13,771 nucleotides of DNA from an uncultured Actinomycetes bacterium (GCA_903866425.1 CAIPNN010000170.1:1-13771), one strand, 5' to 3'. Counted from the first letter of the stretch, positions 1 through 6,910 are shown. Numbers and translations: made by a program. Notes: generated by a model not told the origin, from the sequence alone.

Positions 1-1427
1 CCGATCTCCCGGGCCTCCTCAACCGCAACCTCGCACCCGGCGACCATGGCCTCGGTCTCCCCCGGGGCTGATGAGCCCTGCTGCAGGCGGGTGTCGGCGG
101 CATCGTCGGGGTCAAGCGCCTTTGCGATGAGGGCCTCGTCAACCATCAGGTCAATGCCGTCACTGGCCTTGGCAGCCTCGGCGAGCAACGTCGGGGTGAG
201 CGCCGACTCATCCTGCCCGGCGTCCACCAGCATCTTCACCGCGCGTCCCACCACGTGGTGCGCGGTGCGGTAGTCGAGGCCCGCGTCCTGTGCCAGCACA
301 TCGCTGAGGTCGGCCGCGGTGATGAAGCCACGGCGGGCGGCCTCGCCGGCGCGCGTGGCGTCGAGGGTCATGCCGTCCACCACGGCCGCCATCAGGCGCG
401 TGGAGGCGATGACCTCCTCCATGGCACGCGGCACCACGGTGTTCAGCACGTGGAAGTGGTCGGTGCGCGCGGAGCCCGTGTGCAGGGCCACGACAATTCC
501 CGTGAGGTCGCCCGCCACCGTGCCCGCCGTGGCACGCACCACGGCCAGCGCGTACGGGTTCTTCTTCTGGGGCATCAGCGCACTGGCACGGCTGTGTGCG
601 TCGGCCAGCGTGGCAATGCCGAACTCCTGGCTGGCGAGAATCTCGAGGTCCTGGGCCAACTCGCTCTGGTGCATGGCCGTGGTGGCCGCAGCGGAGAGCA
701 GGTCCACGTATGGGTCCCACTGCCACATGGCGTCCTTCACATGCGGCACCACCCCTGAGGCGCCGAGCAGTTCGGCAAGGCGCGTGCGGTCGAGCGGCCA
801 GCGCGACCCGGCACTGCCGCCCGCACCGGCCACCGACATGTCGAGCTCGGCGTGGATTGCCCTGAGGCGCTCGGCATCGCGCAGCACCGGGTAGGCGTAC
901 GTGAGGATGAGGTGGCCGAGGCGCGTGGGCTGCGCGGGCTGCAGGTACGTGTAGTCGGCAGCAAGGTCGGTGGCGTGGCGGTCGGCGAGACGCGTGAGCG
1001 CTGCGGCGAGGTCGATGCAGGCGTCGTGCAGGTCGCGTGCGGCATCGCGGGCCACCAGGCGCAGGCCCACACGGAAGGCCTCGCGGCGGGGGCGCCCAGC
1101 CGAGAGCCATCCCGCGGCAACCTTGCCCGCGCGCTCCTTCAACTGGTGCTCACGGCTGTTGAAGGCGTCGCCCAGTGCCGGGTCCCAGGGGAACTCGCCA
1201 CCGGGGATCTCGTCAAGTTCGAGCAGGGCGGCGAGCAGGGCCTTGGCCTGGTCGGAGGGGATGGCCTCGGCCTCGGTGAGCGCCACCACGTGGGCCAGGT
1301 CGGAGGTGGACAGGCCGTCCGCAAGCCGGGGCCCGGCAGCAGCCTCGTAGCGGTAGCCCGCGTTGATCAGCGCGTCGGCCGGGCCACCCTCAAGACGCCC
1401 GCCGCTTCCGAGATATTCGTTGGCCAC
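1..1427 (-). CDS. Divergent argininosuccinate lyase-like protein (ASL/fumarase superfamily), 3' end cut by window edge
   Basis: A continuous minus-strand frame starts at GTG 1427 and is still open at base 1, giving 475 codons; argininosuccinate lyases are usually about 460-470 residues, so only the extreme C-terminus is missing. An in-frame TAG (1437-1439, the stop of the upstream ATPase gene) makes this GTG the earliest usual start. Seen: the superfamily loop ASALMPQKKNP with S282 and M285, the segment YTYLQPAQP near residue 160, and an ASL-like C-terminal domain (GFITAADLSDVL). ASL normally cleaves argininosuccinate to arginine and fumarate in the cytosol. Here the ASL motif GRSRNDQ is GRPRREA (residues 111-117), and the catalytic His of THLQ is Tyr161. 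The superfamily assignment is firm; the substrate is unknown, and canonical ArgH activity is doubtful. It lies 9 bases after the copper ATPase stop, so it is probably co-transcribed. Confidence 0.8.
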   Translation of the reverse strand, partial: MANEYLGSGGRLEGGPADALINAGYRYEAAAGPRLADGLSTSDLAHVVALTEAEAIPSDQAKALLAALLELDEIPGGEFPWDPALGDAFNSREHQLKERAGKVAAGWLSAGRPRREAFRVGLRLVARDAARDLHDACIDLAAALTRLADRHATDLAADYTYLQPAQPTRLGHLILTYAYPVLRDAERLRAIHAELDMSVAGAGGSAGSRWPLDRTRLAELLGASGVVPHVKDAMWQWDPYVDLLSAAATTAMHQSELAQDLEILASQEFGIATLADAHSRASALMPQKKNPYALAVVRATAGTVAGDLTGIVVALHTGSARTDHFHVLNTVVPRAMEEVIASTRLMAAVVDGMTLDATRAGEAARRGFITAADLSDVLAQDAGLDYRTAHHVVGRAVKMLVDAGQDESALTPTLLAEAAKASDGIDLMVDEALIAKALDPDDAADTRLQQGSSAPGETEAMVAGCEVAVEEAREI

Positions 1428-1436
1428 AGGGAGAGC

Positions 1437-3602
1437 CTACCGCGCCGGCTTGAACCCCCGGAGACGCAGGGAGTTCGTCACCACGAAAATGCTCGACAGC
1501 CCCATGGCCGCAGCGGCGATAAGCGGGTTGAGCAGGCCGAGCACGGCGAGTGGGATGGCTGCGACGTTGTAGCCGAAGGCCCACACCAGATTGCCCTGGA
1601 TGGTGCGGAGCGTGCGGCGCGACAGGCGGATGGCGTCGGCGATGGCGCGCGGGTCGGGCGTGACCAGCGTGATGTCGGCTGCCTCGGCCGCCACGTCGGT
1701 TCCGGTGCCCATGGCAATGCCGAGGTCTGCGGTCACAAGCGCCGGCGCATCGTTCACACCATCGCCCGCCATCGCCACCACCTCGCCCGCCTCCATCAGC
1801 TCGCGCACCACCCGCTGCTTGTCCTGTGGGAAGACGTCACTCACCACGTCGTCGATACCGAGCGTGGCGGCGACCGCCCGCGCCGGGCCCTCAGCATCGC
1901 CGGTGAGCATGAGCGGGCGCAGGCCGAGTTCGCGGAGCATCGCGATGGCCTGCGCGCTCTCGGGCCGCACGATGTCGTTCACCTCGATGAGACCGGCGGC
2001 CTCACCATCGATGGTGACGCGCACGGTGGTGTTGGAGCCCGTGGCGCCCTCCTCGGCGCGCCCCACGTGCACCTGGTGGCCGTCCACGTCGGCGGTCACA
2101 CCCACCCCGGCCTGCGCCACGAAGGCGGCGACGGGCAGCAGGGCACCCTGCGCGGCAGCGGCCTCGGTGATGGCACGGCCGATGGGATGCTCGCTGCCGG
2201 CCTCGGCGGCACCTGCGAGTGCCAGCACCCGGTGGGCCTCGCGGCCCGCAGCCGGCCGCACATCGGCCACCTTCATCACGCCCTCGGTGAGCGTGCCGGT
2301 CTTGTCGAGCACGGCCACGGTGACGCGCCGGGTGCTCTCGAGCACCTCGGGTCCACCAATGAGGATTCCCAACTCGGCGCCGCGACCGGTGCCGACCATC
2401 AGCGCCACAGGCGTGGCCAGGCCGAGCGCGCACGGGCATGAGATGACCAGCACGGCGACCGCCGCGGTCATGGCCTCGCCCGCCGCATGCCCGGTGGCCA
2501 ACCAGCCGATGAGTGTGCCGAGCGCGATGAGCATGACCACGGGCACGAACACGCCGGCCACGCGATCGGCCAGACGCTGCACCGGCGCCTTCCCCGCCTG
2601 GGCTGCCTCCACCAGCGCGGCCACGCGGTGCACGGCAGTCTCGCTGCCCACGCGAAGTGCACGCACAACGATGCGGCCACCGGCGTTCAGTGATCCCCCC
2701 TCGACCTCGTCACCCGGACCCACCTCAACCGGCACGCTCTCGCCGGTGAGCAGCGCGCGGTCAACCGCTGACTGCCCCTCGGTCACCTCGCCGTCAACGG
2801 CAATGCGGTCGCCGGGGCGCACCACCACCAGGTCGCCCACGGCAACCTGCGCCACCGGCACGTCAACCTCGACGCCATCGCGCAGCACCGTGGCGCTGTC
2901 GGGGGCCAGAGCAAGGAGCGCGCGGATGGCACTGCCGGCGCTGCGACGCGCCCGGGCCTCAAGCCAACGGCCCAGCAGCACGAGCGCCACGATGCCCGCG
3001 GCAACCTCGAAGTACACCTCTGCGCCCGAGTCGCCCGATGGTGTGAGCGACATGTGCATGGTCATGCCGATCTCGCCGGCACCGAGGAAGACCACGGCAA
3101 CAGCGCTCCACGTCCACGCCACCGCGGACCCAAGCGACACCAGACTGTCCATCGAGAACCCACCGTGGCGCAGCGCCTGCACGGCACCGCGATGGAAGGT
3201 CCAGCCACACCACCACACCACCACGGTCGCGAGCGCGAACGACATCCACTGCCAGCCCGGGAACTGCAGCGGCGGGATCATCGACACCAGCAGCACCGGC
3301 ACGGTGAGGACAACGGCAACGATGAGCCGTGTGCGCAGATGCGCGGCCGCATCGGCAGCGCCGTCGGGGTCGTCACGGGGTACGTCCGCCGCGGGGCGGG
3401 CGTCGTACCCGGCGCCGCGCACCGCAGCGATCAGCGCGTCGTCGTCAACACCCTCGGGCACCAGCACGTGGGCACGCTCAGTGGCGAGGCTCACGGTGGC
3501 CGTGGCCCCATCGACGGAGTTGAGTGCCTTTTCCACCCGCGCCACGCATGCCCCACAGGTGAGGCCATCAATGACGAGATCGGCATGGCGCGTGCTGCTC
3601 AT
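1437..3602 (-). CDS. copA: Cu(I)-type heavy-metal P-type ATPase (CopA-like)
   Basis: A complete 721-residue P1B-type ATPase that would export Cu(I) across the cytoplasmic membrane at the cost of ATP. Motifs in order: one N-terminal heavy-metal-associated domain with TCGAC (C16, C19); membrane helices from about residue 91; actuator TGES at 286-289; metal-binding SCPC in a membrane helix (C389, C391); phosphorylation motif DKTGT with D433; SEHP with H472 in the nucleotide-binding domain; hinge GDGVND at 613-618. The last two helices carry YN (678-679) and MGLSS (M700, S703, S704), the established Cu(I) signature, which argues against Zn/Cd/Pb specificity. The nucleotide-binding domain looks compact after the HP motif. 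The ATG at 3602 lies 55 bases after the STAS gene, with a TACGAT hexamer six bases upstream, so it may have its own leaderless promoter. No copper regulator or chaperone gene is visible. Confidence 0.93.
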   Translation of the reverse strand: MSSTRHADLVIDGLTCGACVARVEKALNSVDGATATVSLATERAHVLVPEGVDDDALIAAVRGAGYDARPAADVPRDDPDGAADAAAHLRTRLIVAVVLTVPVLLVSMIPPLQFPGWQWMSFALATVVVWWCGWTFHRGAVQALRHGGFSMDSLVSLGSAVAWTWSAVAVVFLGAGEIGMTMHMSLTPSGDSGAEVYFEVAAGIVALVLLGRWLEARARRSAGSAIRALLALAPDSATVLRDGVEVDVPVAQVAVGDLVVVRPGDRIAVDGEVTEGQSAVDRALLTGESVPVEVGPGDEVEGGSLNAGGRIVVRALRVGSETAVHRVAALVEAAQAGKAPVQRLADRVAGVFVPVVMLIALGTLIGWLATGHAAGEAMTAAVAVLVISCPCALGLATPVALMVGTGRGAELGILIGGPEVLESTRRVTVAVLDKTGTLTEGVMKVADVRPAAGREAHRVLALAGAAEAGSEHPIGRAITEAAAAQGALLPVAAFVAQAGVGVTADVDGHQVHVGRAEEGATGSNTTVRVTIDGEAAGLIEVNDIVRPESAQAIAMLRELGLRPLMLTGDAEGPARAVAATLGIDDVVSDVFPQDKQRVVRELMEAGEVVAMAGDGVNDAPALVTADLGIAMGTGTDVAAEAADITLVTPDPRAIADAIRLSRRTLRTIQGNLVWAFGYNVAAIPLAVLGLLNPLIAAAAMGLSSIFVVTNSLRLRGFKPAR

Positions 3603-3608
3603 GCACCG

Positions 3609-3614
3609 ATCGTA
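3609..3614 (-). promoter_or_regulatory. Putative -10 hexamer for the copper ATPase gene
   Basis: On the minus strand TACGAT lies six bases before the ATG at 3602 and there is no Shine-Dalgarno-like purine run between them. This fits a leaderless actinobacterial promoter of the TANNNT type. No convincing -35 element is seen. It would allow copA expression independent of the upstream STAS gene. Confidence 0.4.
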
Positions 3615-3657
3615 AACCCGGCGTCAAGGGCCGAGATGGCCCGGAGTGCTGCGGGGC

Positions 3658-3999
3658 CTAGGCGGCGGGCAGTTCGTCTGCCTCGATGATGACGGCGGTG
3701 ACGCCGGAGATCGTGAGGAGACGACGCACCGAGTCGGACGGTGCGTGAATGCGAAGCGGCGCGGCACCCTCGCGGGCGCGTTCGTTGGCGGCCAGCAGTG
3801 CACCCAGACCGCGGGAGTCGATGAACGTGACCCCCGACATGTCCACGTAGAGGGTGCGGCCATCGCGCTGCGCCTCGGTGAGCACTGCCGACACCTCGGT
3901 GAGCGTGCTGGCGTCAAGGGAGCCTGCGACAAACACGACGATGCCCTCTGGGCGCTCATCGAGGGTCACCTGCACCGGCTGTGAAGTGGAATCTGACAT
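3658..3999 (-). CDS. STAS-domain anti-sigma factor antagonist-like protein
   Basis: A 113-residue protein that is essentially one STAS domain. It aligns in pattern with SpoIIAA/RsbV-type anti-anti-sigma factors, which bind an anti-sigma kinase in the cytosol and release a sigma factor when unphosphorylated. The conserved core VDMSGVTFIDSRGLGALLAA spans residues 52-71; S62 in the DSRGLG turn sits where the partner kinase phosphorylates such proteins. Length is typical. The ATG at 3999 has no clear Shine-Dalgarno; TAGTCT lies 11 bases upstream. No anti-sigma kinase, phosphatase or sigma factor is in the window, so its partner must be elsewhere. It precedes the copper ATPase on the same strand by 55 bases; a shared transcript is possible but a functional link is not shown. 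A role in another STAS system cannot be excluded. Confidence 0.85.
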   Translation of the reverse strand: MSDSTSQPVQVTLDERPEGIVVFVAGSLDASTLTEVSAVLTEAQRDGRTLYVDMSGVTFIDSRGLGALLAANERAREGAAPLRIHAPSDSVRRLLTISGVTAVIIEADELPAA

Positions 4000-4010
4000 G
4001 GCGGGCGGGG

Positions 4011-4016
4011 AGACTA
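4011..4016 (-). promoter_or_regulatory. Putative -10 hexamer for the STAS gene
   Basis: Reading the minus strand, GGGTAGTCT ends 11 bases before the ATG at 3999, so transcription would begin only a few bases before the start codon. The preceding GGG mirrors the GGG before TAAAGT on the other strand, giving an inverted GGGTA arrangement between the two divergent promoters. Confidence 0.4.
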
Positions 4017-4031
4017 CCCTCCCGGAGCGGG

Positions 4032-4037
4032 TAAAGT
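4032..4037 (+). promoter_or_regulatory. Putative -10 hexamer for the small membrane-protein gene
   Basis: GGGTAAAGT lies about 45 bases before the TTG at 4083. A start site about seven bases downstream would leave a leader of roughly 40 bases carrying GAGG (4074-4077) five bases before the TTG. Unlike most starts here, this gene would therefore be leadered. No clear -35 element is visible. Confidence 0.35.
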
Positions 4038-4082
4038 GCCCCGCGCATCGCGAAATGCTCCAAATCCCTTCACGAGGTTCCC

Positions 4083-4253
4083 TTGAAGCGCCTTCCCATC
4101 TGGATCGTCACCGTCCTTCTCGCACTCGGCGTGCTCACCACGTGGGGCGGCTGGTACGACCGTCACGAGGTTGGGTACATCCCGTTTGCGCTTGGAATCG
4201 TCTGGATCATCTTCGCCCTGGCTGCCGCCCCCCGGGTGTTCTCGGACGACTGA
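4083..4253 (+). CDS. Small two-helix membrane protein, 56 residues, function unknown
   Basis: A TTG-started frame of 56 residues ending in TGA at 4251-4253. GAGG at 4074-4077 gives a ribosome binding site with five-base spacing, and an in-frame TAA at 4032-4034 with no ATG or GTG after it leaves TTG as the only usual start. Two hydrophobic stretches are clear: WIVTVLLALGVLTTW (about residues 7-21) and YIPFALGIVWIIFALAAAP (about 32-50). They are separated by a short charged turn (YDRHE) and followed by an acidic tail ending FSDD; the N-terminus is basic (MKR). This predicts a two-pass inner-membrane protein with both ends on the same, probably cytoplasmic, side. It belongs to no family I recognise. 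It is divergent from the STAS gene and separated from CtpE by REP-like repeats. The chief doubt is its length and rare start codon. Confidence 0.6.
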   Translation: MKRLPIWIVTVLLALGVLTTWGGWYDRHEVGYIPFALGIVWIIFALAAAPRVFSDD

Positions 4254-4300
4254 TGACCGGGCTGGCCGCGAGACCTGACGGCCACCCCATCGCCTGACCC

Positions 4301-4330
4301 GGTGCCAGACACCGCCCGGTGCCTGGCACC
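4301..4330. repeat. REP-like palindrome, copy 1 (imperfect)
   Basis: Arms GGTGCCAGACACC (4301-4313) and GGTGCCTGGCACC (4318-4330) flank a four-base loop GCCC. They would pair with one mismatch (C for T in the right arm). The left arm is identical to the core of the second palindrome exactly 100 bases downstream. No T tract follows, so it is not a typical intrinsic terminator. Confidence 0.75.
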
Positions 4331-4392
4331 CAACCCAACCCCCGAATCTCCCCTCCGGCAGCGAATTTCGGAGTGCGCGGAGTGCCGCTGCG

Positions 4393-4438
4393 CTCACACC
4401 GGTGCCAGACACCAGGCGGTGTCTGGCACCGGTGTGAG
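4393..4438. repeat. REP-like palindrome, copy 2 (perfect 21-bp arms)
   Basis: The left arm at 4393-4413 and the right arm at 4418-4438 are perfect reverse complements over 21 bases, separated by the loop AGGC. The arms contain the core GGTGCCAGACACC / GGTGTCTGGCACC and the 8-bp self-palindrome CACCGGTG (4397-4404, 4427-4434). The core repeats copy 1 in the same orientation. Between the copies (4331-4392) is a near-perfect tandem of CGGAGTGCG / CGGAGTGCC (4369-4386) and otherwise nothing I recognise. The paired, non-coding, inter-operon placement resembles REP/BIME elements, which are often mobilised in trans by Y1 (RAYT) transposases; none is in the window. There is no T tract on either side. 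Confidence 0.85.
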
Positions 4439-4449
4439 GGGGTGGCATG

Positions 4450-4470
4450 AGCCGGGCGGTCTGCCCGGCT
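4450..4470. promoter_or_regulatory. GC-rich inverted repeat just upstream of the CtpE -10; possible operator
   Basis: AGCCGGGC (4450-4457) and GCCCGGCT (4463-4470) are perfect 8-bp arms around a 5-base centre GGTCT. The final T is the first base of the TAGCCT hexamer, so a protein bound here would cover the promoter spacer. Its arm sequence is unrelated to the REP-like palindromes. It could instead be a chance GC-rich hairpin. Confidence 0.4.
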
Positions 4471-4475
4471 AGCCT
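4470..4475 (+). promoter_or_regulatory. Putative -10 hexamer for the CtpE-like gene
   Basis: TAGCCT ends eight bases before the ATG at 4484 and no Shine-Dalgarno run lies between. This is the same arrangement as at hemB and supports ATG 4484 over the in-frame ATG at 4514. No convincing -35 element is visible. Confidence 0.4.
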
Positions 4476-4483
4476 CCCGCCGG

Positions 4484-6910
4484 ATGCCGTCGTCCCCCAC
4501 AACTTCTGACGTGATGGGCCTCACTACTGCTGAGGCCGAGCGCATCCGTGCGCAGATGGGCGATCGCAAACCGCCGAAGACCAGCCGGTCGTACGCGGAG
4601 ATCATCTGGTCGAACACCTTCACGCTGTTCAACCTGGTGCTGGCCATCCTGCTGGTACCAATGCTCATCCTGGGCCTGTACAGCGATGCGCTCTTCGGTG
4701 GCGTGCTCGTGGCCAACACGCTCATCGGCATCATTCAGGAGACCCGGGCAAAGCGCACCCTCGATCGCCTTGCGCTGCTGGTGGCGCCACACGGGCGTGT
4801 CATGCGCGACGGCGCGGTGGCCGATCTGGCCATCGCACAGATCGTGCCCGGCGACGTGGTGCTGATGGAGCCCGGCGACCAGGTGGTGGCCGACGGCGAG
4901 ATGGTGCAGGCCAGCGTGCTGAGCCTCGACGAATCGGCGCTTACCGGCGAGAGCGATGCCGTGGCCAAGGCAGTGGGCGATCAGGTGCTGTCGGGGTCGT
5001 TCTGTGTGGCCGGCGCAGGGGCGTACCGGGTGACGGCGGTGGGGTCCGACTCGTTCGCCGAGAAGCTGGCGGCAGAGGCCAAGGGCACCCGCGCGATGCT
5101 GTCGCCGTTGCAGCTCGACATCAACCGCATCCTGCGCGTGCTCATCTGGGTGATGGTGCCGATGGCCGTGCTCATGGTGGTCTCGTCGTTCTGGCTGTCG
5201 CTCGACGTGGTGGATGGCGCACAGCGCACGGTGGCTGCGCTGGTGCCACTGGTGCCCGAGGGTCTGGTGCTGCTGGCCAGCCTCACGTTCGCCGTGGCCG
5301 CGGTGCGCCTGGGGCGCATTGGCACCCTCGCCCAGCAGCTCAATGCCATCGAAAGCCTGGCCAGCGTTGACGTCGTGTGTGTTGACAAGACCGGCACCCT
5401 CACCGAAAACCGCCTCGATGTTGTCGGCGTCGTACCCGCACCCGGGAATGACGAGGCAGCGGTGCGCCACGCAACAGGGCTGCTGGCGGCAAGCGCCGCC
5501 GCGCGCAATGGCACCGCCGATGCCATCGCCAGGGCAATGCCCGAGACCGCCGTGGTCCCCACGGCCGAGGTGCCCTTCGCGTCGTCACGCAAGTGGAGCG
5601 GTGCCACGCTGCCCGGCGTGGGAACCGTGGTGCTGGGCGCACCCGAGATCCTCGAGCGCGTGGGCGTGACCATTCCACCGGAATTGCAGGCGCGCATCAG
5701 CGCCGAGCAGGCGGAGCGCCGCCGCGTGCTGCTGGTGGCCACCGGCAGCGAGCCGCTCGATGAAGACCAGGAGGGCATGGGGCACCTTCCGGGCGTGCAG
5801 GCGGCCGGGGCGATCCTGCTGGAGGAGGCCCTCAGGTCGGACGCGCCCGACACCGTGCGATTCCTCCAGAACGAGGGCGTCACCGTCAAGGTCATCTCGG
5901 GCGACGGCGTGGGCACGGTGGAGGCAGTGGCCGCCGCATGCGGAATCGAGAACGCCCACAACGCCGTGCAGGGCCCCGACCTGCCCGACGACCCTGAGGC
6001 CCTGCGCGAGATCGTGAAGGACACCGCGGTGTTCGGGCGCATCACGCCTGAGCAGAAGCGCGCGCTGGTGCGTGCCATGACGGCCAACGGCAAGTACGTG
6101 GCCATGATCGGCGACGGCGTGAACGACGTGCTGGCCCTGAAGGAGGCCCGCCTGTCGGTGGCAATGGGCAACGGCAGCCAGATGGCCAAGGGCGTGGCCG
6201 ATCTGGTGCTGCTCACCAACGCGTTCAGCACGCTGCCCAATGCCATCGAGGCCGGGCGGCAGATCATCCGCAACACCCACCGCGTGGCCAAGCTGTTCAT
6301 CACCAAGTCGGTGTACTCGGCGCTGCTCCTGCTCGCGTTCGCCCTGCTGCCCATCGCCTACCCGTTCCTGCCGCGCCAGCTGTCGATCACCTCATCGCTC
6401 ACCATCGGCATCCCGGCGTTCTTCCTGGCACTTGCGTCGAGCACCGGTGCCGTGCGCCGCGACAGCTTCATGCGCAGCCTGTGGGCGTTCTGCATACCGG
6501 CGGGCGCCATCATCGCCATGGCCATCTCGGCTGCGTACCTGCTGTCGCGAGGGCCCCTCGATGCGTCAATTGCGGACGCCCGCACCGCGGCGATCCTCTC
6601 GGCCACGTTCCTCGGCCTCGCGGTGGTCATCGAGCTGGAGCGGGGCGTGGAACGCCGCAAGGTGCGCCCATGGGTATGGGGCATGGTGCTGGGGTTCGTG
6701 GTGCTGCTGAGCATCGGGCTCAACATCGCGTTCCTCAGAACCTTCTTTGAGATCGGCGAGCCCACGCTCGAGCAGTGGGGCCTCATCGCCGCCATCGTGG
6801 CCGGCGGCATCGTGCTGTTGCTGGGGGTGCGCCGCATCCCCTGGCTCAGGCGCCTCGAGGACCCGCCGGCACCCGACGACGACCTCGTGGCCATCGAGCA
6901 GCGGGGCTAG
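4484..6910 (+). CDS. ctpE: CtpE-like P-type cation-transporting ATPase (probable Ca2+ transport)
   Basis: A complete 808-residue P-type ATPase of the actinobacterial CtpE family; mycobacterial CtpE (about 800 residues) has been linked to calcium uptake. Motifs in order: first helix pair about 44-85; actuator TGES at 154-157; helix-4 VPEGL at 257-261, the CtpE-type PEGL rather than the CPC of heavy-metal pumps; phosphorylation motif DKTGT with D301; KWSG at 370-373 in the nucleotide-binding domain; GDGVND at 543-548; then about six C-terminal helices (605-785) and an acidic tail. There is no N-terminal metal-binding domain. The N-terminus resembles CtpE (GLTTAEAERIRAQ from residue 12). ATG 4484 is preferred because of the hexamer at 4470-4475, but ATG 4514 is possible. 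The stop overlaps the stop of the convergent YmdB-like gene in CTAG. Family assignment is firm; cation specificity is by homology only. Confidence 0.88.
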   Translation: MPSSPTTSDVMGLTTAEAERIRAQMGDRKPPKTSRSYAEIIWSNTFTLFNLVLAILLVPMLILGLYSDALFGGVLVANTLIGIIQETRAKRTLDRLALLVAPHGRVMRDGAVADLAIAQIVPGDVVLMEPGDQVVADGEMVQASVLSLDESALTGESDAVAKAVGDQVLSGSFCVAGAGAYRVTAVGSDSFAEKLAAEAKGTRAMLSPLQLDINRILRVLIWVMVPMAVLMVVSSFWLSLDVVDGAQRTVAALVPLVPEGLVLLASLTFAVAAVRLGRIGTLAQQLNAIESLASVDVVCVDKTGTLTENRLDVVGVVPAPGNDEAAVRHATGLLAASAAARNGTADAIARAMPETAVVPTAEVPFASSRKWSGATLPGVGTVVLGAPEILERVGVTIPPELQARISAEQAERRRVLLVATGSEPLDEDQEGMGHLPGVQAAGAILLEEALRSDAPDTVRFLQNEGVTVKVISGDGVGTVEAVAAACGIENAHNAVQGPDLPDDPEALREIVKDTAVFGRITPEQKRALVRAMTANGKYVAMIGDGVNDVLALKEARLSVAMGNGSQMAKGVADLVLLTNAFSTLPNAIEAGRQIIRNTHRVAKLFITKSVYSALLLLAFALLPIAYPFLPRQLSITSSLTIGIPAFFLALASSTGAVRRDSFMRSLWAFCIPAGAIIAMAISAAYLLSRGPLDASIADARTAAILSATFLGLAVVIELERGVERRKVRPWVWGMVLGFVVLLSIGLNIAFLRTFFEIGEPTLEQWGLIAAIVAGGIVLLLGVRRIPWLRRLEDPPAPDDDLVAIEQRG

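Noticed and set aside
852..2441. Long open plus-strand frame across the lyase-like gene and copper ATPase
   Set aside because: It crosses two real minus-strand genes, has His/Gly/Arg-rich low-complexity composition and no family motif.
1591..3615. Long open plus-strand frame (674 codons) opposite the copper ATPase
   Set aside because: It is antisense to a gene with every P-type ATPase motif, and its product is Ser/Thr/Ala/Arg/Pro-rich with no recognisable domain. Long empty antisense frames are expected in GC-rich coding DNA.
3628..3642. Small hairpin GGGCC-GAGAT-GGCCC between the STAS gene and copA, considered as a terminator
   Set aside because: The stem is only five base pairs and no T tract follows on either strand; chance in GC-rich DNA is likely.
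4263..4284. TGGCCG/CGGCCA stem just after the small membrane-protein gene, considered as its terminator
   Set aside because: Six-base stem with a ten-base loop and no T tract; too weak to call.
3854..4297. Plus-strand frame across the STAS gene start, the divergent spacer and the small gene
   Set aside because: It runs in the wrong frame through both the STAS gene and the hydrophobic small protein, and its product has no coherent features.
4301..4438. Paired palindromes considered as a CRISPR array or a transposon end pair
   Set aside because: There are only two unequal palindromes, no spacer series, no Cas or transposase gene, and no flanking target duplication visible.
4981..6354. Long open minus-strand frame opposite CtpE
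   Set aside because: Composition is Ser/Thr/Ala/Arg-rich and it mirrors the CtpE reading frame; no motif supports it.
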